A DNA stretch of 42,264 nucleotides from Ignavibacteriae bacterium HGW-Ignavibacteriae-4 (GCA_002839765.1 PGYR01000021.1:1-42264); one strand, 5' to 3'; numbered from the stretch's first letter, positions 16,878 through 26,252 are shown. Numbers and translations: made by a program. The notes: generated by a model from the sequence alone, not told the origin.

Positions 16878-17575
16878 TTTGTGTATTCTCTTTTTCCAAA
16901 AATTGCAGTGCCTATTCTAATCATAGTCGCACCTTCTTCTATTGCTTCGTGATAATCAGATGTCATACCCATAGATAGCTCTGGTAGATCTATTGATAAA
17001 TTAATCTCTATACCGTCTCTTATTTTACGTAATAACTTGAACTCCTCTTTTCGCTCTTCGTCGGTGCTTTCTAGTCCCGAGATAGTCATCAATCCAATAA
17101 ATTTCACATTCTCTAAATCCAATGAACTTTTTATTACTTCTTCTGCTTCGTCTGGCTGACATCCTGATTTGGAGTCTTCTCCAGACGTATTTACCTGTAA
17201 AAGTATATCTATAGTTCTATTGTTTTCTTTGGCTCTTTTATCAATTTCTTTAGCTAATTTCAGCTTAGATACTGAGTGAATACAGTTTACAAAAGGAGCT
17301 ATGTACTTCACCTTATTTGTCTGCAAACTACCTATGAAATGCCACTCAATATTATTCTTCATTTCAGTAGAAATAGTTTCGTATTTGTCAACCATTTCTT
17401 GAACATAATTCTCACCGAAAACAAGCAAACCAGAATCATAGGCATTGACTAATGCCTCTACTGGGTGCGACTTGGACACAGAAAGTATCTTTACTTTTGA
17501 GACTTTGTTGCTTTCAATTGAGTGCAATATCTCGTTATAATTATTTTTATATTCGTTTACTTCTAAAACAGCCAA
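16874..17575 (-). CDS. YggS/PLPBP family pyridoxal phosphate homeostasis protein
   Basis: The 233-residue protein matches the single-domain PLP-binding barrel family (YggS/PROSC), which buffers pyridoxal phosphate and has no known catalytic activity. The PLP lysine is Lys35 in LSVSKSHPVE. Other family stretches are LLVFGENYVQEM, WHFIGSLQTNKVK, LLQVNTSGEDSKSG and the C-terminal LSMGMTSDYHEAIEEGATMI with IRIGTAIFG. Length is typical. It is preceded by the M1 peptidase gene with a 2-base gap and overlaps the next gene. Confidence 0.95.
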   Translation of the reverse strand: MAVLEVNEYKNNYNEILHSIESNKVSKVKILSVSKSHPVEALVNAYDSGLLVFGENYVQEMVDKYETISTEMKNNIEWHFIGSLQTNKVKYIAPFVNCIHSVSKLKLAKEIDKRAKENNRTIDILLQVNTSGEDSKSGCQPDEAEEVIKSSLDLENVKFIGLMTISGLESTDEERKEEFKLLRKIRDGIEINLSIDLPELSMGMTSDYHEAIEEGATMIRIGTAIFGKREYTK

Positions 17576-17577
17576 TT

Positions 17578-19485
17578 TTATCTCACAATTATTTTTTTCA
17601 TTGTATTATAATCATAAGAACGAATATAAACGAAATAAGTGCCAGCTACAAGCGAACTCAAATTTATATTTATAGTTCCGTAATATTCTCCGCTTTCTAT
17701 TAACACTTTCTTGCCAACTAAAGTTACAATTTCGATTGTATAATTTGCTGCTTTCCCGAAATTTATTTCTAATTCGTCATCTATTACAGTGCTTATTAGA
17801 TTGATACTCGAGTCAAATTCTTCTTCTACTGAAGTCAATCTGTTATTGCTCATTACTTTATATAAGTACAGATTGTCAATGACTTCTACTCCTTTGAAAT
17901 AAGTTGATCGAGGGAACACTAGTGTATCTATCGCTTTAGTTATCTTGTGAGTTTGATTCTTGTTTTCATTATCAAACATAAGGTGATAGTTCAATTCAAA
18001 TTCGTAAGTTTGAAACTCATTCTCTCTTTGTACGACTACCACATAGCCATTATCATCATCTTGGAAAGTCGTGATGTCAACTTCTGGGTAACCTCGACCA
18101 TAAACCCATGTATCCCAGAATTTTTGAGGTAATACATCTGCAAATATCTCTGTCAATTGTTCTGTATTAGTATTAGCATTCTCATAAGTAGTCAAGTATT
18201 TATTCATCTTTGTTCTGAATACTTCATCGCCAACTATATCTCGAATTAATGCTAGTATTAGCCCACCTTTCTGATAAATAGTAGGAGGATAATTATTTTT
18301 AGAGAATCTATGAAAATCATAAAGGGGTATATGTTGTTCTGCTGCAGCTGTAGTATTTATATATGTTGAGCGAAGTTTCATTAGTTCCTCTCTGTATTTT
18401 TCTTTCCCTAGCTTGCTTTCTATCCATACATACTCCGTGAAAACGGCAAAGCCTTCGTTCAACCAAGCATCTCTGAAATCATAAGGTGTAACTAGATTTC
18501 CAAACCACTGATGTCCTAACTCATGAGCTGCCGTCGAATACATAGTATCATTAGCATTAGCTTTACCCACTATCTGACTTTGACTCATAGTCACTAGGGT
18601 CTGATGTTCCATTGCACCTTTACTAGCGGCATAGTAACCCATAGTCTCAAATGGATAATCATAGCCAAAGAACTGCTCAAATGCAGAAATCATCTCTGGT
18701 ACCAGCTTAAAAACTAATTTCCCCGAAGCTATTGAATTTTGATTATTGTACATATATAACTTTACAGGTGGCTTACCTTCTGAAGGTATATCAACTTCTG
18801 CAAAATTACCGACGGCAAAAGTAAGTAGATAAGTAGCGGCAACATCATCGCCCAAAGTCCAAGTATATTTGCTCATACCAACGAGTGTATCCACTTTGGA
18901 TAATAGCTTTCCATTGGAAATAGTCATAAGTGAATCAGGAACTATAAAAGTACCAGTATAATGAGCTTTATCAGATGGTAAATCAAAACTCGGCATCCAG
19001 TGGCGAGTACAACTCACATAATCATTGAAGAATCCCACTCCCATAGCATATAGAATACCTTGCGAATAGTGGACTCCGCCCCAATCATTACTACCACCTT
19101 CACTAGTCATAGTGCCGTGGTAGAAAATCTTGATTGTAGCTTCTTTTGAGGATGAAGTAGATTGAATTGAATAATACTGATTATATGGATCCTGCTCAAT
19201 AACCTCAAATGCGATAATTCTCACACCATCATATAGGATACTATCTATTGTCAAATCTTCATTATGAAAATAGAAAAAATTGTCATCCGATATGTTCTTC
19301 CATTCTATATTGATAGTGACTTCACCTCTAATAAATTTCGATTTGTGGTCTTCGATTGTAATTATAGGACGGTATTCTAAAACATCGAATTTCTGTTCGA
19401 TATAGTTATGTGGGCCACCAGCATCATTTGTTTGAGCATAAGTAGTGCTAATAATCATCAGCGACAGTATAAAGTATTTCATCAT
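17578..19485 (-). CDS. M1 family metallopeptidase (aminopeptidase) with T9SS C-terminal sorting domain
   Basis: The 635-residue exported zinc peptidase has a signal peptide (MMKYFILSLMIISTTYAQ). Residues about 25-225 form the saddle domain. The catalytic domain carries GAMEH (290-294, the usual GAMEN with His in the last place), HELGH (321-325) and the third ligand Glu344 in WLNEGF, the HExxH-18-E pattern. The last 70 or so residues, including TIEIVTLVGKKVLIESG, SSLVAGTYFVYIRSYD and NTMKKIIVR, are a type A T9SS sorting domain. The protein should therefore be secreted or surface-anchored and trim peptides outside the cell. Another ATG one codon later is equally possible. Confidence 0.93.
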   Translation of the reverse strand: MMKYFILSLMIISTTYAQTNDAGGPHNYIEQKFDVLEYRPIITIEDHKSKFIRGEVTINIEWKNISDDNFFYFHNEDLTIDSILYDGVRIIAFEVIEQDPYNQYYSIQSTSSSKEATIKIFYHGTMTSEGGSNDWGGVHYSQGILYAMGVGFFNDYVSCTRHWMPSFDLPSDKAHYTGTFIVPDSLMTISNGKLLSKVDTLVGMSKYTWTLGDDVAATYLLTFAVGNFAEVDIPSEGKPPVKLYMYNNQNSIASGKLVFKLVPEMISAFEQFFGYDYPFETMGYYAASKGAMEHQTLVTMSQSQIVGKANANDTMYSTAAHELGHQWFGNLVTPYDFRDAWLNEGFAVFTEYVWIESKLGKEKYREELMKLRSTYINTTAAAEQHIPLYDFHRFSKNNYPPTIYQKGGLILALIRDIVGDEVFRTKMNKYLTTYENANTNTEQLTEIFADVLPQKFWDTWVYGRGYPEVDITTFQDDDNGYVVVVQRENEFQTYEFELNYHLMFDNENKNQTHKITKAIDTLVFPRSTYFKGVEVIDNLYLYKVMSNNRLTSVEEEFDSSINLISTVIDDELEINFGKAANYTIEIVTLVGKKVLIESGEYYGTININLSSLVAGTYFVYIRSYDYNTMKKIIVR

Positions 19486-19556
19486 AATTCATGAGTATTT
19501 TCTGTGTTATAAATACAATATAGTGAATTATTTGGACTTGTGGATATTAGTAAGTG

Positions 19557-19590
19557 AAAAAAAAGCCCCACAAAAATGCAGGGCTTTAAA
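19557..19590 (-). terminator. Intrinsic terminator downstream of the split surface-protein gene
   Basis: On the minus strand AAAGCCCTGC pairs with GTGGGGCTTT around a short A/T loop, followed by a run of eight T residues. It lies about 25 bases after the second stop (19613), not after the in-frame TGA at 19814, which supports the two reading-frame halves being one gene. Confidence 0.8.
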
Positions 19591-19612
19591 GTATTAGTCT
19601 TGTTAGATATTA

Positions 19613-20791
19613 CTATCTATTAAGAATAACCCAATTGTTACCAAGCCAAAGTAATTGTATAGCTGATTTTGCACCTATAGTTACATTGCCTATAGTGTTA
19701 GTATTGTTAAGATCTATAGTCCCAGCATCTTCATTTGTTATATAAAGGATTTGTCCTTTAGAAGAGCCATTACTCAAAAGATTATTTGAAATATTTCCAC
19801 CACCAGATTTCAATCAAATTATAGTATTTACCCCAACTGTAATAGCAGCATTAGTAGCAATTGTTGTAGTATTATTATCGACTGAAAGTGCATTGTGACC
19901 TTTTGTAATGTTTAGAGCAAAAGATTCGTTCGTTGGATCATCATTAGTCAATTTCAAAGACGCATTCCCTGCACCTGAATTATTATTGTTAATTTCTGTT
20001 TTCCCTTTTATAGTTGTGTTCCCACTGCCGTTTACAACTTTAAAGTTGTCATTACCAGCCGTTCCAATCACAAAATTATTATGAACTCTTATATCTTCAC
20101 CAACGACTGTGTGAGTAATAAATGCTCCAGCTCCAGTAAACCTTAAATTACCTGCTAAATCAACTCTACCCGCAGTTGTTAGGTTACCATTATTTCCATT
20201 TACTTCAAAGTTAGTAGCTCCACCTACGGTCAAATCACCAGTTGTATTTGTTACATCTGATGTAACATTAAGCGTATTTGTTCCTGTTGTATAGCTAATA
20301 GAAGCTTCGTCACCTGGAGCACCTATATGGAATGAAGCAGGGCCAACGTAAACGTCTTTCCATCTTTGCGTATTTGTACCTAATGTTGAAGCATCATTTT
20401 CAACCGGAATTATATTTCCGTCTTTATCTGTTACACCGTTTTGAGCTTGAAGTCTGATTAACTCATCAATTCTATATTGGGCATATAGGTTACCCCCAAT
20501 TTTAACATCAATTATGTGATATGTACCCACTGTAGCTGACGTAATACCAGTCCAAGGTGCTGAACCAATTCCCAGAGTAAATGATATTACACCAGATGAA
20601 TTAGGTGTTAAACCATTGAATGTTTCTGAATAGACATTAACAGCTGAACCTGTTGTATAATTATTAAGCTCAACTGTCAAGTTGTGAGGCCCAGCATTCG
20701 TGTTGATAATAGCTACGTTTAATGGTTCCAATGACAAAGCACTAGAAAACGCGAAGACGCAAAGCGCCAATGATAGTAGTATACTTTTCAT
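19613..20791 (-). pseudogene. Secreted fibre-like surface protein interrupted by an in-frame TGA
   Basis: Two reading frames in the same phase, 325 codons (20791-19814) and 66 codons (19813-19613), are separated by exactly one TGA (19816-19814); together they make 391 residues. The N-terminus has a signal peptide (MKSILLSLALCVFAFSSALS). Residues about 20-115 form a globular-looking domain, then STLGTNTQRWKDVYVG and many short Asn/Thr/Gly strands resemble tail-fibre or autotransporter-like beta structure. The 66-codon tail (GQILYITNEDAGTIDLNN, IQLLWLGNNWVILNR) is a typical end for such proteins. AAGGAG precedes the ATG. Either a nonsense mutation, a sequence error or readthrough accounts for the split; the first 325 residues alone would still be exported. 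Confidence 0.7.
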
Positions 20792-20907
20792 TATATATTC
20801 TCCTTGATTAGATTTTATTATTTATAAGACACCTAAAAAATATGAAATAAAAATGAATAAGACGTATAGGTATTTGTACCTAATTATAGTTATTTATAAA
20901 CAAAAAA

Positions 20908-20932
20908 AAAGCCCCGCAAAATGCGAGGCTTT
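20908..20932 (-). terminator. Intrinsic terminator of the E2 acyltransferase gene
   Basis: On the minus strand AAAGCCTCGCA and TGCGGGGCTTT form an 11-base stem with one mismatch and a 3-base loop, followed by a run of T residues. It lies 29 bases after the E2 stop codon. Just beyond it, TAGGTA-TTTG-TACCTA (20867-20882) is a small extra dyad near the promoter region of the next gene. Confidence 0.85.
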
Positions 20933-20960
20933 GTCTATATCTTAATGTTGTTTTACTATA

Positions 20961-22685
20961 TTATAAAACAATAGTATTCTCGTTCATTGATTCTAATGTA
21001 TCAACAAATGCTTTCAGAGTTTGACCAGCTAACATACCATCTACAACCCTGTGATCGTAAGTGATAGAACAATACATCATATCTCTTATTACAATTGCGT
21101 GAGAACCATCAACTTCCATTACCATAGCACGTTTCTTGATAGCTCCAACACCCATAATAGCAACTTGTGGTTGGTTGATTACAGGAGTACCAAATAGAGT
21201 ACCAAAAGTACCAACGTTTGTCATAGTGATTGTCCCACCTTGTATATCGTCTGGAAGCAATTTCTTAGTTCTAGCTCTGTGAGCCAGATCATTTACAGAA
21301 CGTTGCAATCCAGTCAATCCGTAGTTATCAGCATTTTTGATAACTGGTACTATTAGATTACCATCAGGAAGAGCAGTAGCAAATCCTAAGTTTAATCTAT
21401 TGTGTTTGATTATATTCTTACCATCAACACTAACGTTAACCATAGGGTTTAGCTTAATAGCATCTACAACTGCTTTTATAAAGAAAGGAGTGTAAGTTAA
21501 CTTCATACCTTCTCTTTGTAAGAATTCGTTTTTAGTTTTCTCTCTGTAGTTCACTATACCAGTTACATCAACTTCAGCAACACTAGTAACGTGAGCAGAT
21601 GTTTGTTTAGAGCGAACCATGTGTTCAGAAATTAGCTGACGCATTCTGTCCATTGGGATAATCTCCGAATCACCACCGCTGAAACTATAAGTAGGAGCGT
21701 TTGATGGTGCTGAAGATACCGGAGCAGGTGCTGCTTGTTGAGTAGGAGCTGGAGCTGCTGTTTGAGCAGGTCTGCTACCTCTATTTGAAATATAATTTTC
21801 TAAATCTTCTTTTGTTATTCTACCTTCTAGACCTGAACCGTTTAGGTTCATCAATTCTTCCAGAGAGATATTATTATCTTTTGCTAAAGCTCTAACAAGA
21901 GGTGAGAAGAACTTCCCATTATTCTTACGAGGAATATCGAAAGTTGTTCCTTGTACTTGAGGAGCGTTATGTTGAACTGTAGTTTGTGCAACTGGTTGAG
22001 GAGCGGCAGCTGCAACTTGAGCGACTGGTTTAGGAGCCTCTTGAGCTGGCTGAGCAGCTGGCTTTTTAGCACCGCCACTAGTAGCTATCTTACCTATTAC
22101 AGATCCAACTTCAACTGTTTCTTCTTCTTGAGCTAATATTTTGTACAATACACCAGCAACAGGAGATGGAACTTCAGTATCTACTTTATCAGTAGATATT
22201 TCTAATATCATCTCGTCTCTTTCTATAGTATCGCCTTCTTTCTTCAACCATTTTGTGATTGTACCTTCTTGGAGTGATTCACCCATCTTAGGCATCACCA
22301 AGTCTTGCAAATTACCAGCATCATCTGAGCTAGAACTTTCTGCAGGAGCAGATTGTTGAGGAGCTGGAGCTGGAGCTTCTTGTTGTACAGGAGCTGGAGC
22401 TTCTACTTGAGCCGCTGGCTCAGGAGTGCTTGTTGCAGCAGCTGAAGCATCAGTTTCGATTTCAGCTATCTTTTTACCAACTTCTACTACTTCTTCTTCT
22501 TGAGCTAATATTCTTGTCAATATACCAGATTGTGGAGATGGAACTTCAGTATCTACTTTGTCAGTAGATATTTCCAATATCATCTCATCTCTTTCAATTT
22601 TATCGCCTTCTTTTTTCAACCATTTTATGATTGTACCTTCTTGTAACGATTCGCCCATTTTGGGCATTACTACATCAACTTTCAT
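20961..22685 (-). CDS. Dihydrolipoamide acyltransferase E2 of a 2-oxo acid dehydrogenase complex, two lipoyl domains
   Basis: The 574-residue protein has two lipoyl domains (residues about 1-78 and 127-205; lipoyl lysines Lys43 and Lys167 in STDKVDTEVPSP) and Ala/Pro-rich swinging linkers. A peripheral-subunit-binding domain follows at about 258-299 (FFSPLVRALAKDNNISLEEL, RITKEDLENYI), then the catalytic acyltransferase domain from about 340 with active-site His545 and Asp549 in DHRVVDG. E2 forms the core of the pyruvate, 2-oxoglutarate or branched-chain complex; the sequence alone does not decide which, though STDKVDTEVPSP occurs in 2-oxoglutarate and branched-chain types. No E1 or E3 gene is adjacent, and it has its own terminator. 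Confidence 0.93.
   Translation of the reverse strand: MKVDVVMPKMGESLQEGTIIKWLKKEGDKIERDEMILEISTDKVDTEVPSPQSGILTRILAQEEEVVEVGKKIAEIETDASAAATSTPEPAAQVEAPAPVQQEAPAPAPQQSAPAESSSSDDAGNLQDLVMPKMGESLQEGTITKWLKKEGDTIERDEMILEISTDKVDTEVPSPVAGVLYKILAQEEETVEVGSVIGKIATSGGAKKPAAQPAQEAPKPVAQVAAAAPQPVAQTTVQHNAPQVQGTTFDIPRKNNGKFFSPLVRALAKDNNISLEELMNLNGSGLEGRITKEDLENYISNRGSRPAQTAAPAPTQQAAPAPVSSAPSNAPTYSFSGGDSEIIPMDRMRQLISEHMVRSKQTSAHVTSVAEVDVTGIVNYREKTKNEFLQREGMKLTYTPFFIKAVVDAIKLNPMVNVSVDGKNIIKHNRLNLGFATALPDGNLIVPVIKNADNYGLTGLQRSVNDLAHRARTKKLLPDDIQGGTITMTNVGTFGTLFGTPVINQPQVAIMGVGAIKKRAMVMEVDGSHAIVIRDMMYCSITYDHRVVDGMLAGQTLKAFVDTLESMNENTIVL
22121..22295 (-). repeat. Lipoyl-domain repeat, copy encoding domain 2 (partner at 22493-22667)
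   Basis: This stretch of the E2 gene matches 22493-22667 at an offset of 372 bases (124 codons). Over the 126 bases at the 5' end of the coding copies I counted about 14 differences. The two copies encode nearly the same lipoyl-domain core. The similarity at DNA level suggests a fairly recent duplication or gene conversion within the gene. Confidence 0.75.
22493..22667 (-). repeat. Lipoyl-domain repeat, copy encoding domain 1 (partner at 22121-22295)
   Basis: This is the partner of the direct repeat at 22121-22295 and encodes the first lipoyl domain, MPKMGESLQEGTIIKWLKKE onward. Most differences between copies are at third codon positions. Confidence 0.75.
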
Positions 22686-22793
22686 TTAAAATGACTCCCG
22701 TAAATGTCTTTTTCTTTTATGTGGTTTTACTAATTATGCAAAATAATCAAAATTAAAAATTAAAGCAAAGTATTAACTTGTTTCTATGCCACT

Positions 22794-23528
22794 TTACGGC
22801 ATATCGAATATACTTGGCTCATATTGTTTATTTAGGATTATTGTTTCTAAATCTAGAGTAGTGTACTTTTGACCACCTACATAAGTAGCATAGGTGAATG
22901 GTACCATCAAGCCATCTACATCTTTGTAATTCGATAACTTGTTGATAAAAGTGACAGGTGAACCGCCACTTAAAGTTTGCGTTTCTATTATTTCTATCAA
23001 ATTAGTTTTATTATTTAGGTAAATATCTGAGCGTGGACCATCTTGCCCGTCTATTTTAGTTTGCAATACTAATTTCTTGTATTCTAAGCTGTCTTTTTTA
23101 ACTACACCTTTGTAAGTTAACTCTGCCCCTTTCTCTTTATAGTTATAGAAGGGTCCTAGTACTAAAGCTCTTTGTCCTTTTAGTTGTGATACTTCTTGTT
23201 CAGTCATAGGAGTTGGTACTAATATACCTCTAGGAGGTATCTGATGCCAACCTGTAGTATCACTATTGATTGCTTGTACTATCTCAAAAGTATCGATTAC
23301 CGTTTTTACTTTAATCTTCGAAGGTGCTACATAAATAAATTGAAATTCACCAGGAGGGTTTTGGCCTAATTGCGAATTACCAATTAAGTGCCATGATTTG
23401 ATAGATTCAAATTTGGCTTTGCCGCCTAGCCCTTGGTAATACATATCTAAAACTTCCTCTACTGTCTGTGCATTCATTGAGAATGCTACTAGGAAGATGG
23501 AAGTTATATAAACTATTTTTTTAATCAT
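22794..23528 (-). CDS. Outer-membrane lipoprotein-sorting (LolA/LolB-like) family secreted protein
   Basis: The 244-residue protein has a signal peptide (MIKKIVYITSIFLVAFSMNAQ) and then the pattern of the periplasmic LolA-like half-barrel family: TVEEVLDMYYQGLGGKAKFE, ESIKSWHLIGNSQLG, the strand series around EFQFIYVAPSKIKVKTVI, and DIYLNNKTNLIEIIETQTLS. It likely carries or binds lipid-type ligands in the periplasm; a true LolA role is not proven. It has no lipobox. It is the last gene of a three-gene minus-strand operon, 7 bases after thyX. Confidence 0.72.
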   Translation of the reverse strand: MIKKIVYITSIFLVAFSMNAQTVEEVLDMYYQGLGGKAKFESIKSWHLIGNSQLGQNPPGEFQFIYVAPSKIKVKTVIDTFEIVQAINSDTTGWHQIPPRGILVPTPMTEQEVSQLKGQRALVLGPFYNYKEKGAELTYKGVVKKDSLEYKKLVLQTKIDGQDGPRSDIYLNNKTNLIEIIETQTLSGGSPVTFINKLSNYKDVDGLMVPFTYATYVGGQKYTTLDLETIILNKQYEPSIFDMP

Positions 23529-23535
23529 ACTTATT

Positions 23536-24375
23536 CTATTGATTTATTTGTTCTAATTTTAATTGAAATTCTCTGAATTCTCTTTTGCTCAATCCTATTT
23601 CGTCCAAATCCAAATCTTCTACTTTCTGACCTTCGAGTAATCTCTTCATTGCATTCAGTTCTGGCTTTGAGAAGTTCGCCGAATTAAGACTATAATCTTC
23701 GAATGCTTGCCAAGCATGTGGTACTATCTCTTTTACTATACCCGCTAGTGCTTCACCATATACTCTTATTTCGTATTGTGCATGCGAATCTATACGTAAA
23801 CGCAAGAAATGGAATAGATTGTGTAAATCAATTTTCCAATACCACTCTGTATAATTAGATAGTGGCAAGTTGATACGAGCCAATTCCCTTGCTAACTCTT
23901 CACCCAACAGTGATTCATACTCTGTGTAAAGTTCTTTTTGAACTTTACCTAATTTCTCTCTGATAGCATTAGCTTTCTCATCTGTGAAAGTCTCGTCGCT
24001 TCTGCCTTGCTTATTCATTTCGCTTTGTGGACGAATTTGTTCTATATCTGGCAAATAGAAATCATCTTTCATTATAGAATAGCGACCACTATACTCATTT
24101 ACATTAGCAGTTCTATGGCGAATCCACTGTCTTGCTATGAATATAGGTAGTTTTATATGAAATTTGAACTCTACCATCTCGAATGGGGTAGTGTGTTTGT
24201 GTCTCATCAGATATCGGATTAGTCCTCTATCTTCGTTGACTGTTTTAGTTCCTGCACCGTAAGAGACCCTAGCTGCTTGTACTATCGAGCCATCATCCCC
24301 CATCACATCTACTAATCTAACAAAGCCATGATCTAGGCATTTTATTTCTTTACCAATTAAATTCTCTTTGCTCAT
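23536..24375 (-). CDS. thyX: Flavin-dependent thymidylate synthase ThyX
   Basis: ThyX makes dTMP from dUMP with methylene-tetrahydrofolate, NADPH and FAD, replacing ThyA. The signature RHRTANVNEYSGRYS (86-100) matches the ThyX motif RHRx7S. The dUMP/FAD-binding surroundings include VQAARVSYGAGTKTVNEDRG, RYLMRHKHTTPFE and LPLSNYTEWYWKIDLHNLFH with FLRLRIDSHAQYEIRVYG. The 279-residue length is normal for Bacteroidota-type ThyX. It lies between an OmpA lipoprotein gene and a LolA-like gene with 11- and 7-base gaps; the neighbours have no obvious functional tie. Confidence 0.96.
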   Translation of the reverse strand: MSKENLIGKEIKCLDHGFVRLVDVMGDDGSIVQAARVSYGAGTKTVNEDRGLIRYLMRHKHTTPFEMVEFKFHIKLPIFIARQWIRHRTANVNEYSGRYSIMKDDFYLPDIEQIRPQSEMNKQGRSDETFTDEKANAIREKLGKVQKELYTEYESLLGEELARELARINLPLSNYTEWYWKIDLHNLFHFLRLRIDSHAQYEIRVYGEALAGIVKEIVPHAWQAFEDYSLNSANFSKPELNAMKRLLEGQKVEDLDLDEIGLSKREFREFQLKLEQINQ

Positions 24376-24386
24376 CTATTCTTTCT

Positions 24387-26252
24387 TTATTTGTATGTTA
24401 CTTTTGTTTTAAATTTCTTCATTATCTTAGAAGCTACTTCTTTTACTTCTTCCTCATCTTCGAATCCCCATAACATAACTCTATATACTGGCTCATTGCC
24501 AATCAAGTAATTATCGTAATAAGTGTGGTATCCTCTTTTACCCCATTTCTCCGATGATGTAAGTGCTTCTTCTTCTGTCCATACCTGCTCAACTACTATT
24601 TCAAATGGTGATGTTTGAGAAGGATTGACCCATTTTAATTCTACTCTTCGGTTGAAATTATTTTGCCAAGGTGTTTGTCCTAATATATATAATGGTTTCG
24701 AAAACCCTTCCGAATCCGTTATTACTTGGTTAGCATCTACACCATTATTGACTATCATAGTTTTTACTTTGTTTGCTCTACTATCCGAAATCTCTGCATC
24801 AAACTCTTTGCTTCCCTCGTCATCACTATGACCTACTAATTTAATTCTATATTGAGGGTTATTTTTTAAGACATTGGATAATTCTATAATTCCATCATCA
24901 TAGTCGCTGTCAATTTCAGAACTTTTCGCCTCGAAGATAGCCACCGATTGATAATACGAATGAAACTCACTTTTTGTTGGGTTGAGTATTATTCCGTCTT
25001 CTATTGTCTTATCGCCATACTTTAGTATCAGCTTGCCGTAGGCATCTGCACATTCTTTTTCATTATTGTCATAATTCAACGATATAGAATAATGATTATT
25101 TAGAGCAAAATCTATTTCCTTCATTATGTGCTCTGCTACGTGCGAACTATCAGTATGGACAGTGTATAGTTTGCCACCAGTTGAGTTAGCTATTTTTTGT
25201 AATGTATATGAGTTAAATGCATCTCCAACAGCAATTATAAATATCGGAATCCCGAAATTTTGAGCTGCATTAATTATATCATCTGGGCTATATATAAGTG
25301 ACGAATTATCTTCACTATAAGTTATGAGAATTACTGCTTTGTTCTTATCTTTTGAGATTCGAGAGGTGAAATCTACTAGGTTGCTATACACAGCTTTATA
25401 CAATCCCGAAAGTCCACTTGGCTTAGGTAAATCATACCCTTTGAAAGTGTCATAGAATTCTTTTTGCGGTTGGAGCGTTAGATATTCTGTATAGTTGTGA
25501 TTGAAATATGAGAACATCAATCTATCTTCTGTACTAAGTGACTCAGAAAAATTCAAGACTCGCTCTAGCAATGGAAAATTGAATTCAGCAACGGAAGAAT
25601 TATCAAATATTATCGAATAATCTGTACCATCAGATTTGTGTACTTCTTGTATTTGCAAATCACCAGCAGAATTAGAGCTTTTCTTACATCTTTGTATAAA
25701 TGACAAATCTACTACTTTGGAATTCAATCCATTTATGAAATTCCCATTCTCATCTAATATTATAGTTTTTAGCTCCAGTTCTTTCTCATTTTTAGTAGAA
25801 TGCATTATTTTGATTCTAACAGGAGCAGCTTCTGGCCCTATTGCACCATTTATATACTCGGAATTAGTGCTATTAGGAGAATAAACAGGGATTTCAACCG
25901 TTGGTTTAGTCTCATTTTGCACTGGTTTTTTAGCATCTACTTTTTCTTCTTTGTTTACAACCTCTACTGTCCACTTATATGCGACTGTATCAGACTCATG
26001 AAAAGCAGTTATCTTATATTCCTTAGTAGAACCAGGCGATACTTTAGCACTATCTATTGCGTTGTAGAGTTTATCATAAAGATCAACCTTTACATTAGTA
26101 GCATTAGCAAAATCCCACTCCATTGTGGCTATTTCACCTTGACTAATTTGGCTGTATCCCTTGAACTTGTTGGATGATATTGGCTTAGAGGAAGTACAAG
26201 CGTAAAACACACTCGCCAATAGTATTAATACAATGATTCTAATTATATTCAC
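24387..26252 (-). CDS. OmpA-family lipoprotein with vWA-like region and SPOR-like C-terminus
   Basis: The 621-residue protein starts with GTG, supported by the lipoprotein signal it opens (MNIIRIIVLILLASVFYAC, cysteine at residue 19). Residues about 150-385 read like a von Willebrand factor A domain (DYSIIFDNSS, then AVILITYSEDNSS and IFIIAVGDAFNSYTLQKIA), but the MIDAS motif DxSxS is incomplete. Residues about 430-545 are an OmpA peptidoglycan-binding domain with GHSDDEGS (474-481), DSRANKVK and NRRVELKW (534-541). The last 70 residues (VYRVMLWGFEDEEEVKEVAS) resemble a SPOR domain. It may link the outer membrane to the cell wall. First gene of the thyX operon. Confidence 0.8.
   Translation of the reverse strand: MNIIRIIVLILLASVFYACTSSKPISSNKFKGYSQISQGEIATMEWDFANATNVKVDLYDKLYNAIDSAKVSPGSTKEYKITAFHESDTVAYKWTVEVVNKEEKVDAKKPVQNETKPTVEIPVYSPNSTNSEYINGAIGPEAAPVRIKIMHSTKNEKELELKTIILDENGNFINGLNSKVVDLSFIQRCKKSSNSAGDLQIQEVHKSDGTDYSIIFDNSSVAEFNFPLLERVLNFSESLSTEDRLMFSYFNHNYTEYLTLQPQKEFYDTFKGYDLPKPSGLSGLYKAVYSNLVDFTSRISKDKNKAVILITYSEDNSSLIYSPDDIINAAQNFGIPIFIIAVGDAFNSYTLQKIANSTGGKLYTVHTDSSHVAEHIMKEIDFALNNHYSISLNYDNNEKECADAYGKLILKYGDKTIEDGIILNPTKSEFHSYYQSVAIFEAKSSEIDSDYDDGIIELSNVLKNNPQYRIKLVGHSDDEGSKEFDAEISDSRANKVKTMIVNNGVDANQVITDSEGFSKPLYILGQTPWQNNFNRRVELKWVNPSQTSPFEIVVEQVWTEEEALTSSEKWGKRGYHTYYDNYLIGNEPVYRVMLWGFEDEEEVKEVASKIMKKFKTKVTYK

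Noticed and set aside
19814-19816. TGA read as an amino acid (alternative code)
   Set aside because: TGA terminates flgI and the formamidase-like gene in ATGA overlaps, and tryptophan is encoded by TGG throughout, so a genome-wide recoding is unlikely.
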